A stretch of 64,000 nucleotides of DNA from Branchiostoma floridae (lineage: Eukaryota; Chordata; Leptocardii; Amphioxiformes; Branchiostomatidae). The DNA lies in the NCBI RefSeq assembly GCF_000003815.2, contig NC_049979.1, positions 31,679,013 to 31,743,012 of the forward strand, read 5' to 3'. The notes beneath the pieces are model-generated. The model searched no databases. It was not told where the DNA came from and was given only the letters and a program-made list of their open reading frames with translations. How positions within the stretch are numbered: the stretch's first letter is position 1; each line of letters begins with the position of its first letter. The position numbers were made by a program, and so were the translations under genes. This document shows, piece by piece, positions 1 through 13,300 of the stretch.

Positions 1-145
1 ACTTTAACAGTGCTTATGTTTCTTTTAGTAACTGAATGGGGATGGCTAGGCGACTTCTGAATTCAGCAACCAAAATCCACCTCGGATTTTAAGTTCTATA
101 ACGTTTAGTTAACAACTTCTGACAAAACATCCAACATTGTTTCAG

Positions 146-328
146 ATATCGTCGGTATATCAAACAAATGTCAAGAAGTTCGGGATCACAAGAGAGTGCT
201 TCAAACAGCACCTGGACACTTGTTCTTGCAATGTCGGCGTTACGGCAGAAGAGCCACAAACAACCCAGACAACGGCAGTCGACAACAACGACATTGAGGC
301 CGTTAGCCCTAAGAATAGACACAGATAA
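146..328 (+). CDS. Possible 3'-terminal exon of an unrecognised gene entering from the left
   Basis: A pyrimidine-rich acceptor ending TTTCAG at 145 is followed in phase 0 by 60 codons and a TAA at 326-328. The peptide is hydrophilic, with the segment CFKQHLDTC, then a Thr/Glu/Asn-rich acidic tail. Codons contain many CpGs, unlike the AT-rich flanks, and an A/T-rich stretch like a 3' UTR follows. No domain is recognised. If real, the rest of the gene lies left of the window. It could also be a chance open frame. Confidence 0.4.
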   Translation: MSSVYQTNVKKFGITRECFKQHLDTCSCNVGVTAEEPQTTQTTAVDNNDIEAVSPKNRHR

Positions 329-2110
329 ATGATCAATGTTATTTTATTGAATTTAGTTGAATTAAAAGTACAGTAGACCCTTCTCTTCCGCCATAAGTCA
401 CTTTTGTGATGAGCCGGCTGTATGGCCTCGTTAAAAAGAGGTCACCGATAAGTTAGTATTAGCACTTGTATTGTTATAATCAAATGTACTGTATCCATAT
501 TTCCTAAGAAGTTGTATACTTACCTATGTTGAGCCAGTAGATGTACTAAATAGTACACGATCATAATATTGCATGCTATCATGCATGCATTTTGCAATGA
601 TGTGTGTCAAGTTTTGGGCTAATGTAACATGTGTCACATTATACATTGTTGTTGTTTCTGTAAAATATATAGTAAAAACAGCACGTAGTTCTACAACTCA
701 CAACTTGGATGTTTTAATAAGGTAAAAAGACGGCTGTAGTAAGTTGCCAAATATAACGTTACGTTATGTACTCAAGTCGTGTTGTCTGTTGATTCTTCAG
801 TCCATACTTCTATTCTATATATTACCAGTATTTAAAGGGACCAGCTCACAAAAATACATGCTGCAAACTAAAGGAAGCCCTAGAAAGATTTCCTTTGTAA
901 TGTATTGACGGTATTTAACAACTAGTAATCGACGGACAATAGGTGTGAAACATTCCTCCCTGACCCTCGCGTGCCACCGGTCTGGTGTTAATTGGTTACT
1001 CTGCATTTGAAAGAACCGGCTTCATGGGCGTTGACCTCGCTAGAAATCTACTGCATAACATTTAGAGCTAGCCCCCCCCCCATCCCCAATAAAAACCAGC
1101 CCCTTCCGAAGACTGCAACAGAGGCAAAGTCGGACTTGCTTTGAGCGAATTTTGCTGATTTTTTTCCGAATAGTACAGTCTCTTGACACCAGGGATTCAA
1201 AGCCGCGCTGCGGGGCCAAAATGCCCGGCCAAGTTGGTGGCGCTTGAACCCTACTTTTACATTGTGTACGGCTTTCTGGATGTGCATCTTTTAAAATCCA
1301 TCTCCAACGTAAATAGAGAGACTGATTCTCTAAGACTGCCTAAAACTTTTCTCGTTCTATGAGCATAATAACAATCTTGCTACAAAACAACTGTTTATAC
1401 CAACAGACTAGTCTACGCATAACAATAAACCTTGGTTCTTTTGTCATGGCAGAAGTGCAAATTACAGCTAAATTCTTTCCCATGGAGGGTGCTAATTACG
1501 ACCTGTCACGTTGAGTGATGGGCAGATTTACTAAAACATGGCTTACAGGGTAAAAATTGATGGTACAAAATTTCAAACCTTTGTAGAAAACGGTAGCAAT
1601 GACTTAGAATGATTGAAAAGGAAATTAAATCGTTGGAAATGTCCTGTTCTACACTCAGGTGTAGTTGAATATATTGTATATGGTCTTTGTTTAGAGTTAT
1701 AAGGTGATTATAGAAAAATGTACCCTAAAATTATATGCATACATGTGAAAAAATCAATATTTTTCACAGAGCAGGAACATGTTTCTCAATGAATCTCACT
1801 AGTTCTGAAAGGGAACATATGTCAGTATGTACTAAAAAAAATTCATGTAATTTGCGCGTTGGGAATGGTTTTCTAGACTACATTTTGTTGGAAAAATTAT
1901 ACATCATAATAAATTGTAATATCTCAAAATTCAGAGTATGTAACTTCATAAATGACTCATGTTTGTATTCTTATAGTTGTGTTTTTCGTATACACCAGAT
2001 TTGAGGCATTTTCAAGCTTCTATGACGGAGTTATGACAATTTTCCTACAGGACTTTGAAAGTAGTGCTCATATGCCCTGGGCCATCTTAAGTCAACAGAG
2101 TTGTAGGCGG
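329..2110. other. AT-rich non-coding stretch
   Basis: Frames are short and broken on both strands. A C-run is present near 1071-1081. I see no recognisable gene, RNA or complete repeat. Confidence 0.5.
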
Positions 2111-2114
2111 TTTA

Positions 2115-3160
2115 GAGCGCTAGTCTAACACAGGTGGTGCACTCCCCAACACGTGGTTCTAACATCTTGGATCTGGCCCTGGTGTCAGACCCCAGGCTCG
2201 TGGAGGAGGTTTGTACCACCCCAGGTATTAGCGACAATGAGGCAGTGAAGGTATGCATTAACACACGTGTGAGGATTAACAAAAAGAAACCTCATTCAGT
2301 GTACATTTATAAAAAAAAGGCAAATAAAACTGCACTTACTGAGGGGCCTACAACAGCTGGAGAAACAGTTTATGGATGGAACGCCTTTAAACTACACAGT
2401 AGAATAAAATTGGAAGTATTTCACAGAAGGTCTTAGACAGCAAATCATGAAGCATATACCACAGAAACAATTGCCTTGCCATCATCACTGCCACGCACAT
2501 GGGTCAAGGCAGAATTAAACCGGGCAATCTAAAAGAAGAAGAAAATTTAAAAAAAAAGGAAAAAAAATTCCATTCAAGAACAAGACTGGTTAAACTTCAA
2601 AAGTTACCACAAAGAAGTCAAACAAAGAATAAAGAAGGCCCATGATGAATACCTCAAGGAAATATTGGATGAACCTTGGACAACCCCAAGAAATTTTGGT
2701 CAAACATCAAAAGTGAAAACAAAAACTACTTCTGGGGTTGCACCCCTTGTCAGTGGCAACGATTTCGTAGCCGATGGAGCGGGGAAGGCAGAGTTCTTTA
2801 GCCAACAATTTGACTCGATATTCACAAAATAAGATATTGATAATGTACCAGACATGGGAAACAGCGCATACTAGGACATGCCGCAGCCAGTAGTCACACT
2901 AGAAGGGGTGCGCAAATTGTTGGAGGGGTTTAACCCAGGAAAAGCAGCAGGCATAGATCTCCTATCCTGTAAGATATTAAAGGAGTATGCACACGAGATT
3001 AGCACCATCCTTCATTTTATTTTTAATCAATCACTGCAAGGAAGACAGGTACTTGTGGAAAAGAAGGAAGCCTTTATTCGTCCGATTTTCAAAAAAAGGG
3101 GATAGGAGCAACCCTTCAAATAACAGGCCTGTTTCAACTTATTTCCACCCTTCACAGGTT
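2115..3160 (+). mobile_element. Degenerate non-LTR retrotransposon fragment (endonuclease tail and RT start)
   Basis: Around 2134-2290 the translation carries an endonuclease C-terminal signature: TRGSNILDLALVSDP followed by PGISDNEAV, the region that normally holds the last catalytic Asp/His of an AP-like endonuclease (here Asn replaces His). Around 2878-3105 is the start of a reverse-transcriptase region (NPGKAAGIDLL, then FIRPIFKKR). The frames are interrupted by stops and A-runs, so the copy is dead. It is truncated on the right, where another repeat begins. Clade (CR1/L2-like) is inferred only from general resemblance. Confidence 0.65.
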
Positions 3161-3525
3161 AACAGGTTTAAAAATCGACAGGAGAAGAAAGAAGAAACAT
3201 AAGAAATACAATATATTTCACCATACATGTGATTTGGCTGAAATATAAAAATGGTTAACAAGGAGATACGTGTAATTTTACTATTATGATTATCTGTGAT
3301 GCGTTTAAAATACAATGAAAAAAGGCCCTGATTTTCAAAGCGGAATCACTCTATAATGTCAATACGAAATATGCTACATACTTCCAAATCAATCTATAAC
3401 ATCTTTGATAATTTAAAAAACATTGTACCCTTATCCGACCTTTGCGATTTACAAAAGTTTTTTTTTTTCCGACAACCATTTTCCCCCCAAACCACCTTGA
3501 ATTAGCAAAAAATAAAACAATTTTC
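3160..3525. repeat. Interspersed repeat fragment, shared with 8150-8440 and 13930-14130
   Basis: The purine-rich GACAGGAGAAG segment followed by an imperfect palindrome around ACAATATAT recurs at 8160-8240 and 14050-14120. The end of this stretch, containing AAACCACCTTGAATTAGC, recurs almost exactly at 8397-8440. Family not recognised. Confidence 0.55.
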
Positions 3526-3598
3526 TATTATCAGCATTTATCGATCTCGGATACTATTTCTTATGTTACTTCGTTGACGATGGACGTCTAATCTCTGA

Positions 3599-4362
3599 TC
3601 AGGGGCAGATGTATGAAAATATCAAGTCCATATGATTCTTGATGACATTGGGCTTTGGATGTAACAAATATTTTCGATTGTCACACACTGATATATCCCA
3701 AATATCCATAACAAAAATATCTAGGTCCCCAAGAATTTGCTTAGCTTCTAGAAGCAGTTGATATGCAAACCAATTACTATTTTCAAGAGCCCAATACCAA
3801 CCATTGACTTCTCGCATATTACCTGTTCTCCAAATTACTTTTGTGTCTGGAAAACGGTTCAGACAACGTTCAATAGCATGGCGAATGGCCCAAACCCTTG
3901 AACGAAATGTTTCTAAAGGTTCAGCACTATAATGAGCCCATATACTAAAAATTATTACTACATCCGGCCCACCAGTGATACTATCGATCTTATCTGCAGC
4001 ATATATGAAGTCATTTACCTTGATCGGTTCCCTTATGTTCCTTGGAAATGTGTGGAATAGAAAATTTATCTTAATACTATCGTGTTTTTTTTCCCATTCC
4101 TTCATTGCTTCAGGCAAACGTGTATTTATATCCTCCACTAGGTTTTTAAGGAAACCCCAGTACTGCCTTCCGGTTGAATCCCCTATTACAAAGAATGTTT
4201 TGTTCTGCAGGCATGTGTATGTTTCCAAAGATGGCGGGAATTGACGAGAGTTACATCGGAATGAGTACCAGGTGTTGTTAAACCAGAACCCTTCATATGT
4301 TTTCTTCGGTAGATGTGGACCGCAGCGTGGCAAAGCTTCTCCTCTTGGTGTGTCATGAATGC
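3599..4362 (-). CDS. NXPE-A terminal exon (PC-esterase-like domain)
   Basis: The acceptor is ATGCTAG|GC in minus orientation, and the exon ends at a TGA at 3601-3599. It codes for 253 residues, with GDSTGRQYW around residue 60 of the exon, then VIIFSIWAHY, VWAIRHAIERCLNRFPDT, VIWRT and a terminal HPK...YIC block. The frame is intact. Confidence 0.9.
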
Positions 4363-7300
4363 CTAGCATTATGAGAGATTAAGACGCACATGAGTAAGGT
4401 AGAGTAAGATCTTGTGACATGTAACGTTAAGTAAGTATCCCTTAACCCTATCTATATGGGGGGGGGGGTCTAAAAGTGCCTGCGCTTTTTCTTCCGCGGT
4501 GCCTGCAATGGGTTTCTGACCGGCATATTTTACCAAATTTACTAATTTCAGTTTGAATTATGGGATTTTAAGGCTTATTGCTAGACCAAACTTTTTTATC
4601 TATATTATTAACATCCTGTGTAATTTTAATTTTACATTTCTAATTAAATATCTATAATTTATGCTAATTTGATGACGTCATGGGTCAAAATCCAAGATTT
4701 ATTTTCAACGATAAATACATGTAATTTTTACTCAAATACTGTCAAAATCATTTATTTTCTTACAAAACACACATAGTTGAACCTTTTTAGTGCAGTTTTT
4801 TGTGGGTTTGGGGTTATATATGGAAAAAATCATTTTTTTTAAATTCAAGCTTTTTGATCCAAGATGGCTGACAAATGATGTCTTTTCTTGACATCATATA
4901 AGAACTTTATTGCACGACAATTGTACATGGTACAAAGTATGGCAACAACTATTACATAAAGTACAAAATATAGGTATAGGATAAAGCTTAACATCGTATT
5001 TAACATAACAATAAGGGCTAATATCCATAATTCATTCATGTAGTATCATAATGGGCTAATATGCATAATTCATTCATGTAGTATCATAATGAAGTAGGCT
5101 AATCATTAGCTTCAGTATTCTTTCTAATAGCAAAGCAGTCTTTGATGTATTTGTATTATGGGAGTTCTGACATCTAAATAAATGTGCAAATCTGTCTGTT
5201 GCATCGAGTCTTTTGAAATATGTTATGTTGTACTTGCTTCGAGAAACGTGAATAATTCCTTGCGTAGACTAGCGTATCTAGAACATTCCATTATAAAATG
5301 AAATTCATCTTCAATATGATTTGGGCCGAATGGACAGAACCTTTGGTCAGGGGCTACATTGTAGTATCTACCTGCTTCAACATTCAACTTGTGGCTACTA
5401 ATTCTTAACTGAGTTACTGCTTTGCGAATCTCANNNNNNNNNNNNNNNNNNNNNNNNNNNNNNNNNNNNNNNNNNNNNNNNNNNNNNNNNNNNNNNNNNN
5501 NNNNNNNNNNNNNNNNNNNNNNNNNNNNNNNNNNNNNNNNNNNNNNNNNNNNNNNNNNNNNNNNNNNNNNNNNNNNNNNNNNNNNNNNNNNNNNNNNNNN
5601 NNNNNNNNNNNNNNNNNNNNNNNNNNNNNNNNNNNNNNNNNNNNNNNNNNNNNNNNNNNNNNNNNNNNNNNNNNNNNNNNNNNNNNNNNNNNNNNNNNNN
5701 NNNNNNNNNNNNNNNNNNNNNNNNNNNNNNNNNNNNNNNNNNNNNNGCCCAAAGGCCGTGGTAACAGAGAATATCCTTAACCATAATTAATCTCGTCTTG
5801 ATTATCAGTAAGTACAGTATTGTATGCATCGCGAAGTAGCAAGTCCTCGGGTACGTTTACCAAACGGTGCCAGTATTTAATGAGTTGTATTCTAGCAGAT
5901 ACTATAAAGGAAAAAGTTCCTAACTCTCCTCTCACGCCGTCAATGGATGATTTTGAGTGGACTCCGAATAGAATTTTTTAAAAACGTATGTCAAGTATGT
6001 CAAATTCCGGTATATCTAAAGGGAGGCGTGTGTTGTCGATTGAAAAGCCATTTTTTTTCTAGATTGAGCACAGACGCACATTTTAGAAACTTGTCTTTGT
6101 CTGATCTTCTTTCAAAATTAATCATATAAGTATGAGTTTGATTAGAACATGGGCTTTTACGAATCGAGAATGGAATATTATCGTCAATCTGAAATCTACT
6201 CAGTAAGAAATTTTTTGGAGAAGACACAGGGATATTTTTAGATAAAATAAGTTTCAGTGTTTTTGAAGTATGGTCAAAGCATGTTAACTCCGAGCCATAC
6301 AAAATGATAGGTTTTACAAATTTTTTACTAGATTTTTACCTAGCTTTATAGAAATATTTTCCGATGATAGAAGTGATTTTAATTTGAAAATAGCCCTCAT
6401 AGCTTTGGTCTTTAGAAATCTTCTGGCTGTTTTAAATTTACCTGAGGACGTAAGAGGGATTCAAAGGTATGTGTAACTGTCTGTAACTTCTATTTCACTA
6501 TTATAGATAAAGAATTCTTTTGACATTTCCTTTGTAGCATCCTTAGAAAAGATAAGAACTTTCGTTTTAGAGACATTAACAGTTAGCTTCCAATTATTAC
6601 AGTAAGTTTGTAGAGTGTTGATGCATTGTTGAAGTCCCTGCTTTGACAATGAAATTAGAGCAAGGTCGTCTGCCCAGGACATACAATTGATGGATTTAGA
6701 GGTTAAAGTGGCAGGGTCACATCAGTCAGGATCAAAACATTGTGGCAGATCATTAATAAACAGATTAAACAACAATGGACTAAGGTTACAACTTTGTCTT
6801 ACACCACATGTGGAAACAAAGGAGTCTGATAAGCCATTCTCTACTCTAACTGCATAGTTAACATCGGAGTACATAGATTTCAATACATTAAAGAATTTTC
6901 CATCTATGCCATAATGTAATAATTTATAGAATAATCCATCACGCCACACACTGTCAAATGCTTTTTTCATGTCCACAAAACAAACAAACAATTTACCTTT
7001 CTTTTTTTGTTAATATTTTTCTATAAGAGATTTCAGAATAAAGATATTGTCGGAGGTGCGGCACTTCTTTCTGAAGCCGAACTGTGTGTCGGCTAGTAAC
7101 TTGTTGTTTTCTACAAAGTTTTGTAGCCTTGTATTTAATAGAAGAGTAAATAATTTGGATAAACAGCTGTATAGAGCGTTGCCTCTGGAATTGTCAACGT
7201 TTGATTTGTCACCTGATTTGAAGATGGGGGTTAAAATGCTTGTGTTTAAATTAGGCGGAAATATGCGGTTATTGAGAATGGTGTTAAAGAGAGTGACTAA

Positions 7301-10300
7301 TGCCAGACGTCATATAGGCATCCGTGTCGTCGTCAATGGCAACAAAAGATCGGCAGACTTAGAGACCAATAATGTATTCTTTATAGTCATAGTTTAGTTT
7401 AATACCTGTAAGCATAACTGAAATTTCATCTTTAGACGATTTTAGCCCAACATGACATTATGACGTCATTATTACGTCATATTACGTTATAACGATACAA
7501 AAATTACAGAAAATATAAAACTTTACTAGTAAATCATGCCCTCCAAATTTGGTGATCATAACCCAAGCCGTTTTGAAATTACGAAGCGGGGTCAAAAGAG
7601 CATAGGCATAAAACTTAAACAACTTCAACTTAAATTTATCCAGAAGAAGAGATTCAACTTTCATCTATTCTTAACTTCAAGTAATGTATGCTCAAAGGGA
7701 AAATGATGTACTGTGGACACTTGCCCTACACACCCATTTGCCAAATTTACGTCATTTGGCTTCAATTTAAGGGCATAGCAACCAAGAATATATACAGTTT
7801 TGTTAAAATGGCTAAAGATCACAAAATAACTTATTTTTAAGTGATCTATGAAGAAAAATGATCGGATCCTGTGGTCATATGTCCAATGCACCTATGTACC
7901 AAATTTCACGTCATTTTGTTCCAATTCAAGGGCATACGAGCCAGAAATATACAGTTTAGTCAAAATGGCCAAAAAAACATGTTTGAAGTGCTCTATGTAG
8001 AAAGAGTTCATGGTTTCCTGTGCATATGTCCAATGCACCTAGGCACATGCCAGGGCACAGGGGCTCATAATATACATGCTTGGTCTAGAAATTAACAAAA
8101 CCCTGAAATATTATCATTGCTAAGGCCTCTATCAACAAATTGAATTCATTTGAAGATTTGACAGGAGAAAGAGAAGAGACAAAGTAAAAACAATATATTG
8201 CAAATCCATACTGTAGTATGGATTGCAGTATAACAAGTAAACGTGGTCAAATACGGGCTCAGAACCTCCCATGTCTAGCCGAATTCGAACCTTTTTCCAC
8301 GATGTTCGATGTGACGTAATTCGAACTGAACCCGTGTTCTCTTTGGGGTCATATGCGGCCGTTGCCGGTAAAACACTGCTGCCTGGCTTTTTCCCCCAAA
8401 CCACCTTGAATTAGCAAAAAATAAAACAATTTTCTGGACAGTACATCGAAGCTATTACTGTATTCTGCACCTCAAATATTTAACAAAGCTACTGTCGTTT
8501 GTTTTGGTGATCTTGAATATTATAATTGTTTTGCTGGTATCAATTAAACCCTCCCACTATCCGTGCGGCATGACATGCGTGCAAACATAGTTTAAGATCG
8601 CAACCAAGAAGTGTACTCAAAATAAGCTCATTGACAGCTCAAAATGACCGCAATGGTTTTCCCAAGATTTCGGTTTGGGGGATTTTTAAAAAATGCCTTC
8701 AATATTTTTTAGGTAGATATGTAGGTAAAAAGTGCGAAAAATGCAATTTTCGGCATATTTTCAACAGTAACTTTGTTTAAAATCGAAAATTAAGGAATCC
8801 CCAAAACAGAAAATTTTACTTTTCTCATAGATGACGAAAAATATAAAAACTGAGAATTATCGAAGACATATGCGGCCCATCTTTTTAAAGATTTGGTCAA
8901 ATTAAAGGCCCTACTGAAAACGGAAAATGATTGTCTTCTTGAGCAACTTTGAAACAAATCAGCTATTTAAATTCAAACGACGAGATTAAAGGTATTTAAA
9001 ATTGCTAATTTCATCTTATTTTGAAAGCATTTTCTTTTTTTTTAAATATTTTACGGGTAGTCGAAAGTAGGCCTTCAGTAACCCGATCGCAACATTCTGT
9101 CAAACGCGCATAGCAACGGGAAAGAATACCCTAGCAAGCGACCGCCGTGAAAACTCCCACATGGTGCAAAATGACGAACAATAATGCCTGCTTCATTTGA
9201 GTTCACGACATGATGATTAAGGTTGCAAAAAGCTTGCAACTGGACAGTTATCGCCCAATGTCAGTGACCTGTCAGCAGGTATATTTTTTAATGCATGTCA
9301 AATAGTCCACTCGGGGAGGGGAGCGTCTAAAAGTGCCTGCACCAACTTTGACATCGTATAACTCCCAAACTGCTGGTGTTAGGACATCCGAAATTGGTGA
9401 CTTTTCCTAGAATATTATTGGCAACAATTAACAAAACAAAACAAAATTAATTTTTCATGTTGCCATGGCAACGGTTATCTGAAAGACATATTTGATAAAA
9501 CTCACCAATTTTGGTACAAACAATGGGACTTTAAGATTTTCGGGTCAAACTATATTTATTTTCATATGTCATTTTTTATATGTCTAAAACACACACATTG
9601 GTGACTAAATTTTAAGTGGGCCGACTACTGTAAATGCAGAAACTTTCGCGGTGGATTTATGTTCGTGGTAACTTAAATCCACCGCGAACATTTTTTCATG
9701 GCAATAAGAGACTACAGTGCACGGTGCTACCGCGAACTTAAAACCACCGCGAAAATTCCATTTTCCCTCTACCGCGAAATTAAATCCCCGCGAACTTAAA
9801 TGCATTTACAGTATCTAATGATAAGACATATAATCACAATTGTTTTTATTTTCTTGCAAGCAAAACAAGAAAGCTTTTGAAAAAAAGCTGCCCGGTGCGT
9901 ATTTTGGAAAAAAGCCTGGATGTTAAACAAAATCACATGAAAAAGTTTTTTTTTAACATCGAATTACTGAATTGGTCTATCTTCTATTAGAAAAAAAAAA
10001 ATACATGAGATTTGTCTAACAAAGAAAAAAAATGTTACAAGTGGGGTTAGAACACACGACCCACGGCTGCAAAAACAAATCGCTATATCCACCCAGTAAG
10101 TTGACCGCTCGGCCACGCCAGCTGATTGAGTAATCTTGCGTACGAAATGGCTATAAGAAGAGTTTGGTTAATTAAATCGACCGATCCATGCATCCATCCA
10201 TGGTTGAACTACCCGCTTCACTCGCCTCTAAAATGTACATTGTAATGTTTAAAGAATAAAAACGCAAATATTGACAACTGAAAGATCATCATATTGTGAT

Positions 10301-13300
10301 TTTCCGTGTGACTTTCTCTTGAAAAGGCTTTCTGCTGCGGTCCAACAAATAGCGGGAAGCAGTTATGGTTATTATCATAATCTATTCACATAAGGGAAAT
10401 CATTTTGTACTGTAGGTTGTGAAAAGCTGACACAAGATTTGAACCTGTTACGATAATCTTGATTATGTGCTGCTCTACTCCGATAAATATGACCATATAA
10501 ATACTAAATATTTGGGTTTAATATATCTTCAACCGATGTCCACAACTGCTGCCATGAACGGTGGTTTAGAAGTCTTGCGGCATAAAGGGCATGATAAGAA
10601 AGGCTTGATCCATGCATCCATGCAAACCAAATAGAAGAGAACGGTTGAAGGGTTGAACCAACAGCTTCTCTGTCACAAACCCGGTGCTACGCATCGGGAA
10701 AAACGTTCATGGGAACGTTGTCTTCTACTTTTGCTTGAAGCTTTCGAGATATTCGTCAAAAAAGACTCCCTACTCAGACCTGGGGGGTGGCTTTTGAGGC
10801 CTACGCCAACTTTCATGTCTTATAATGCCAGAACGATACGGTATACGCTAGAGCCACCAAACTTGGTGAGTTTTCCTAAAATTTAGTTGGAAACATATTC
10901 ACATTGGTTGAAAAGATTTCCATTTTTTCTTGTTGCCATGCCAACCGTCTGTTTGCAGGCACTTTTGACGAAACTCGCTAAAGAAGTGTTTTATCTCCGC
11001 CAGCGTCTCAAAGAAACGACCGGGGACGACGAGGTTATGCCTCCTACAGGAAAGCGCAGAAAAAAGTGCCCACATCTATCGATGACATATATGCATTTAC
11101 ATGTTTACTTATACGTCGTATGGTTCACGTCGCACATACAGTCCTATCCTTAGCCGTATCTATAATGTCTTTGTGTGTGAAGTGTGTGTTTATAACCCCT
11201 CTTTACAGAATTTTTTTTTCGTTCACAGTAAAAAGGCTTGCTGAAACACCGCAAACTGTATTGTTGTGCGAAGATTTTAGCGTCTGTTTTCTCTTAGAAG
11301 TAATAACTCACACATTTACCCAAAACGGCAAACAAAACAGACGCATGTAACAAGGTCTACTTTCAATGCAAATGATGTTCACAATACACATACCATTGAC
11401 CATATCTTAACACAATTGCACTCATTTTTCTTTTCAGATCCCGTTTCATTATCCCTAATAACTTGTAACCACCTCGTATTTTTTTAAATAAAAAAACGGA
11501 GCCCAACTGGTATCTTATATATGCATGACGGCATTTCATGACGGCATTTTGACGTCATCGATGTTGCTATTTGTAACGTAGGCTGTAATAAACATTATTG
11601 TTCTGTTTCCTGCACTTGCTGTTACATTTTTTACGTTTTCAGGTAATACCCCCATTTCGCAGTTCCAGCCAATCAAGTCAAATTGATGACGTCAAATAAT
11701 TACGTCATTTTACGTCATCGTTTCGTCAAACGTCATAAAAAGTATATATTATATTATATTATATTATATTATATTATATTATATAAGCCCACCCCCGGTC
11801 TTGGATGACCAAAATAGCACGGTCTGAATAGGGTTAAGAAATTTCAGGTTGATGACCCAAGATAGAAAATTGAAAGTAATAGCTAGAATACATATGGTGT
11901 CCTTTTATGACATCATGTTGTCGTTGTGGTGGCGTTTGACAGCAGAAGTCTTTAAGTTATAAGACTTAACCCTATTCAGACCGGGCTTTTGGGGTCATCC
12001 CTGGACCGGGGGGAGGGGCATTTGAGGCCCTCCACTTCTAAGTCCTAAAACTTTTGAACCAAATATTTGGGACATGATGTCGACATAATATTTAAGAAGT
12101 ATTTGACGTTTGACAGTACTTTGACGTTAGATGACGTAATATGACGTCACCAATTTGATTATACTGGCCGGGCCCATGAAAGAAGGGTGTTCTCAAAAAA
12201 CTTCAAGTTATGCTACCAAAATGTAACAACAAGTGCAGATAACAGAATAACAATGTTTATTACGACTTGCGTTGCCAATAGCAAAATCAATGACGTCATA
12301 ATGACCTCATAAAATGACGTCATGCACATCTAAGATACGAGTTGTGCTCCGCCATATTATATCCACCACCTTGAATTTGAAAAAAAAATACTTTTTTTTC
12401 AACACATAACCAGAAAGGGCAATGGAAATAGACTAGTTCATTCATTTAGATGTTTTTTTTTAAGGTAGTTACCAATTTAAAGGGATAATTAGCTTGTTAT
12501 TCTTGATCTGGCCATACGGCCCGCCATCTTGGATTTCGGGCTGATGACGTCATCAAATTAGCATTATTATGCATATATTATTATGAAAGATATGTTTAAT
12601 AATATAAGATTTTATGTATGTAACAAAATAGCAGTAATGTAGCAAATAAATGTGAAAAATACATTGTTAGAACCAAAATTGGTGATTTTTGAAAAAAAAA
12701 CTTCTTGACAACGGTTGGCATGGCAACACGAAAAAAATTGGCAAACTTCTTTAAATTGTAGCCAACAATATTTTACGAAAACTCACTAAATTTGGTGACT
12801 CTAGCGTAAGCCGTTCTGGCGTTATAGGACATCAAAGTTTGCGCAGGCCTCAAAAGCCTCCCCCCGGTCTGAATAGGGTTAAACATTGATTAGAAAAAAC
12901 TATATTTTTAATATTTTGTGTCATTTTTTTAGGTATTATGGGAATTCTCCGATTTAGCCAATAAACTTGTTAAAAAAACGTCATAAACACATTATACTAC
13001 ATTGTAATCAGAATTTAAAAAAAAAAAACTAGAAAGGCCGACATTTGCTTAGGAGCAAATACAGTATATTGCAATCCATCTTCATCCTTGAAAAAATCAA
13101 AAAATTCAACTATTTGAAGTAATGTTTGCTCAAAGGGAAAATGAAATACTGTGGGCACTTGTCCTACACACCTTCATGCCGAATTTTAGGTCATTTGATT
13201 TCAATATAAGGGCATAGGAGCCAAAAATATACATTTTTTTAGTTAGAAATGGCTAAAAATCTCAAAATAACTCATTTTATAAGTGCTCTATGAAGAAAGT

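Larger units (their letters stand above)
4446..7600 (-). mobile_element. TTAA-type MITE (family 1), reverse, split by a retrotransposon
   Basis: The left end is TTAA followed by CCCTATCTATATGGGG at 4442-4461, then family-1 sequence to ~4890 (CRE palindrome near 4675, remains of the YY1-type site). The same family resumes at ~7425-7600 in register with the intact copy at 48710-49630. The interruption is the non-LTR element at ~4890-7425. The far end is eroded. Confidence 0.7.

Noticed and set aside
5414..5829. Frames spanning N runs (also at 36686-37223)
   Set aside because: They exist only because N translates as unknown residues.
10047..10128. Functional Ser/Leu-type tRNA gene
   Set aside because: Acceptor stem ends do not pair and the T-stem is imperfect.
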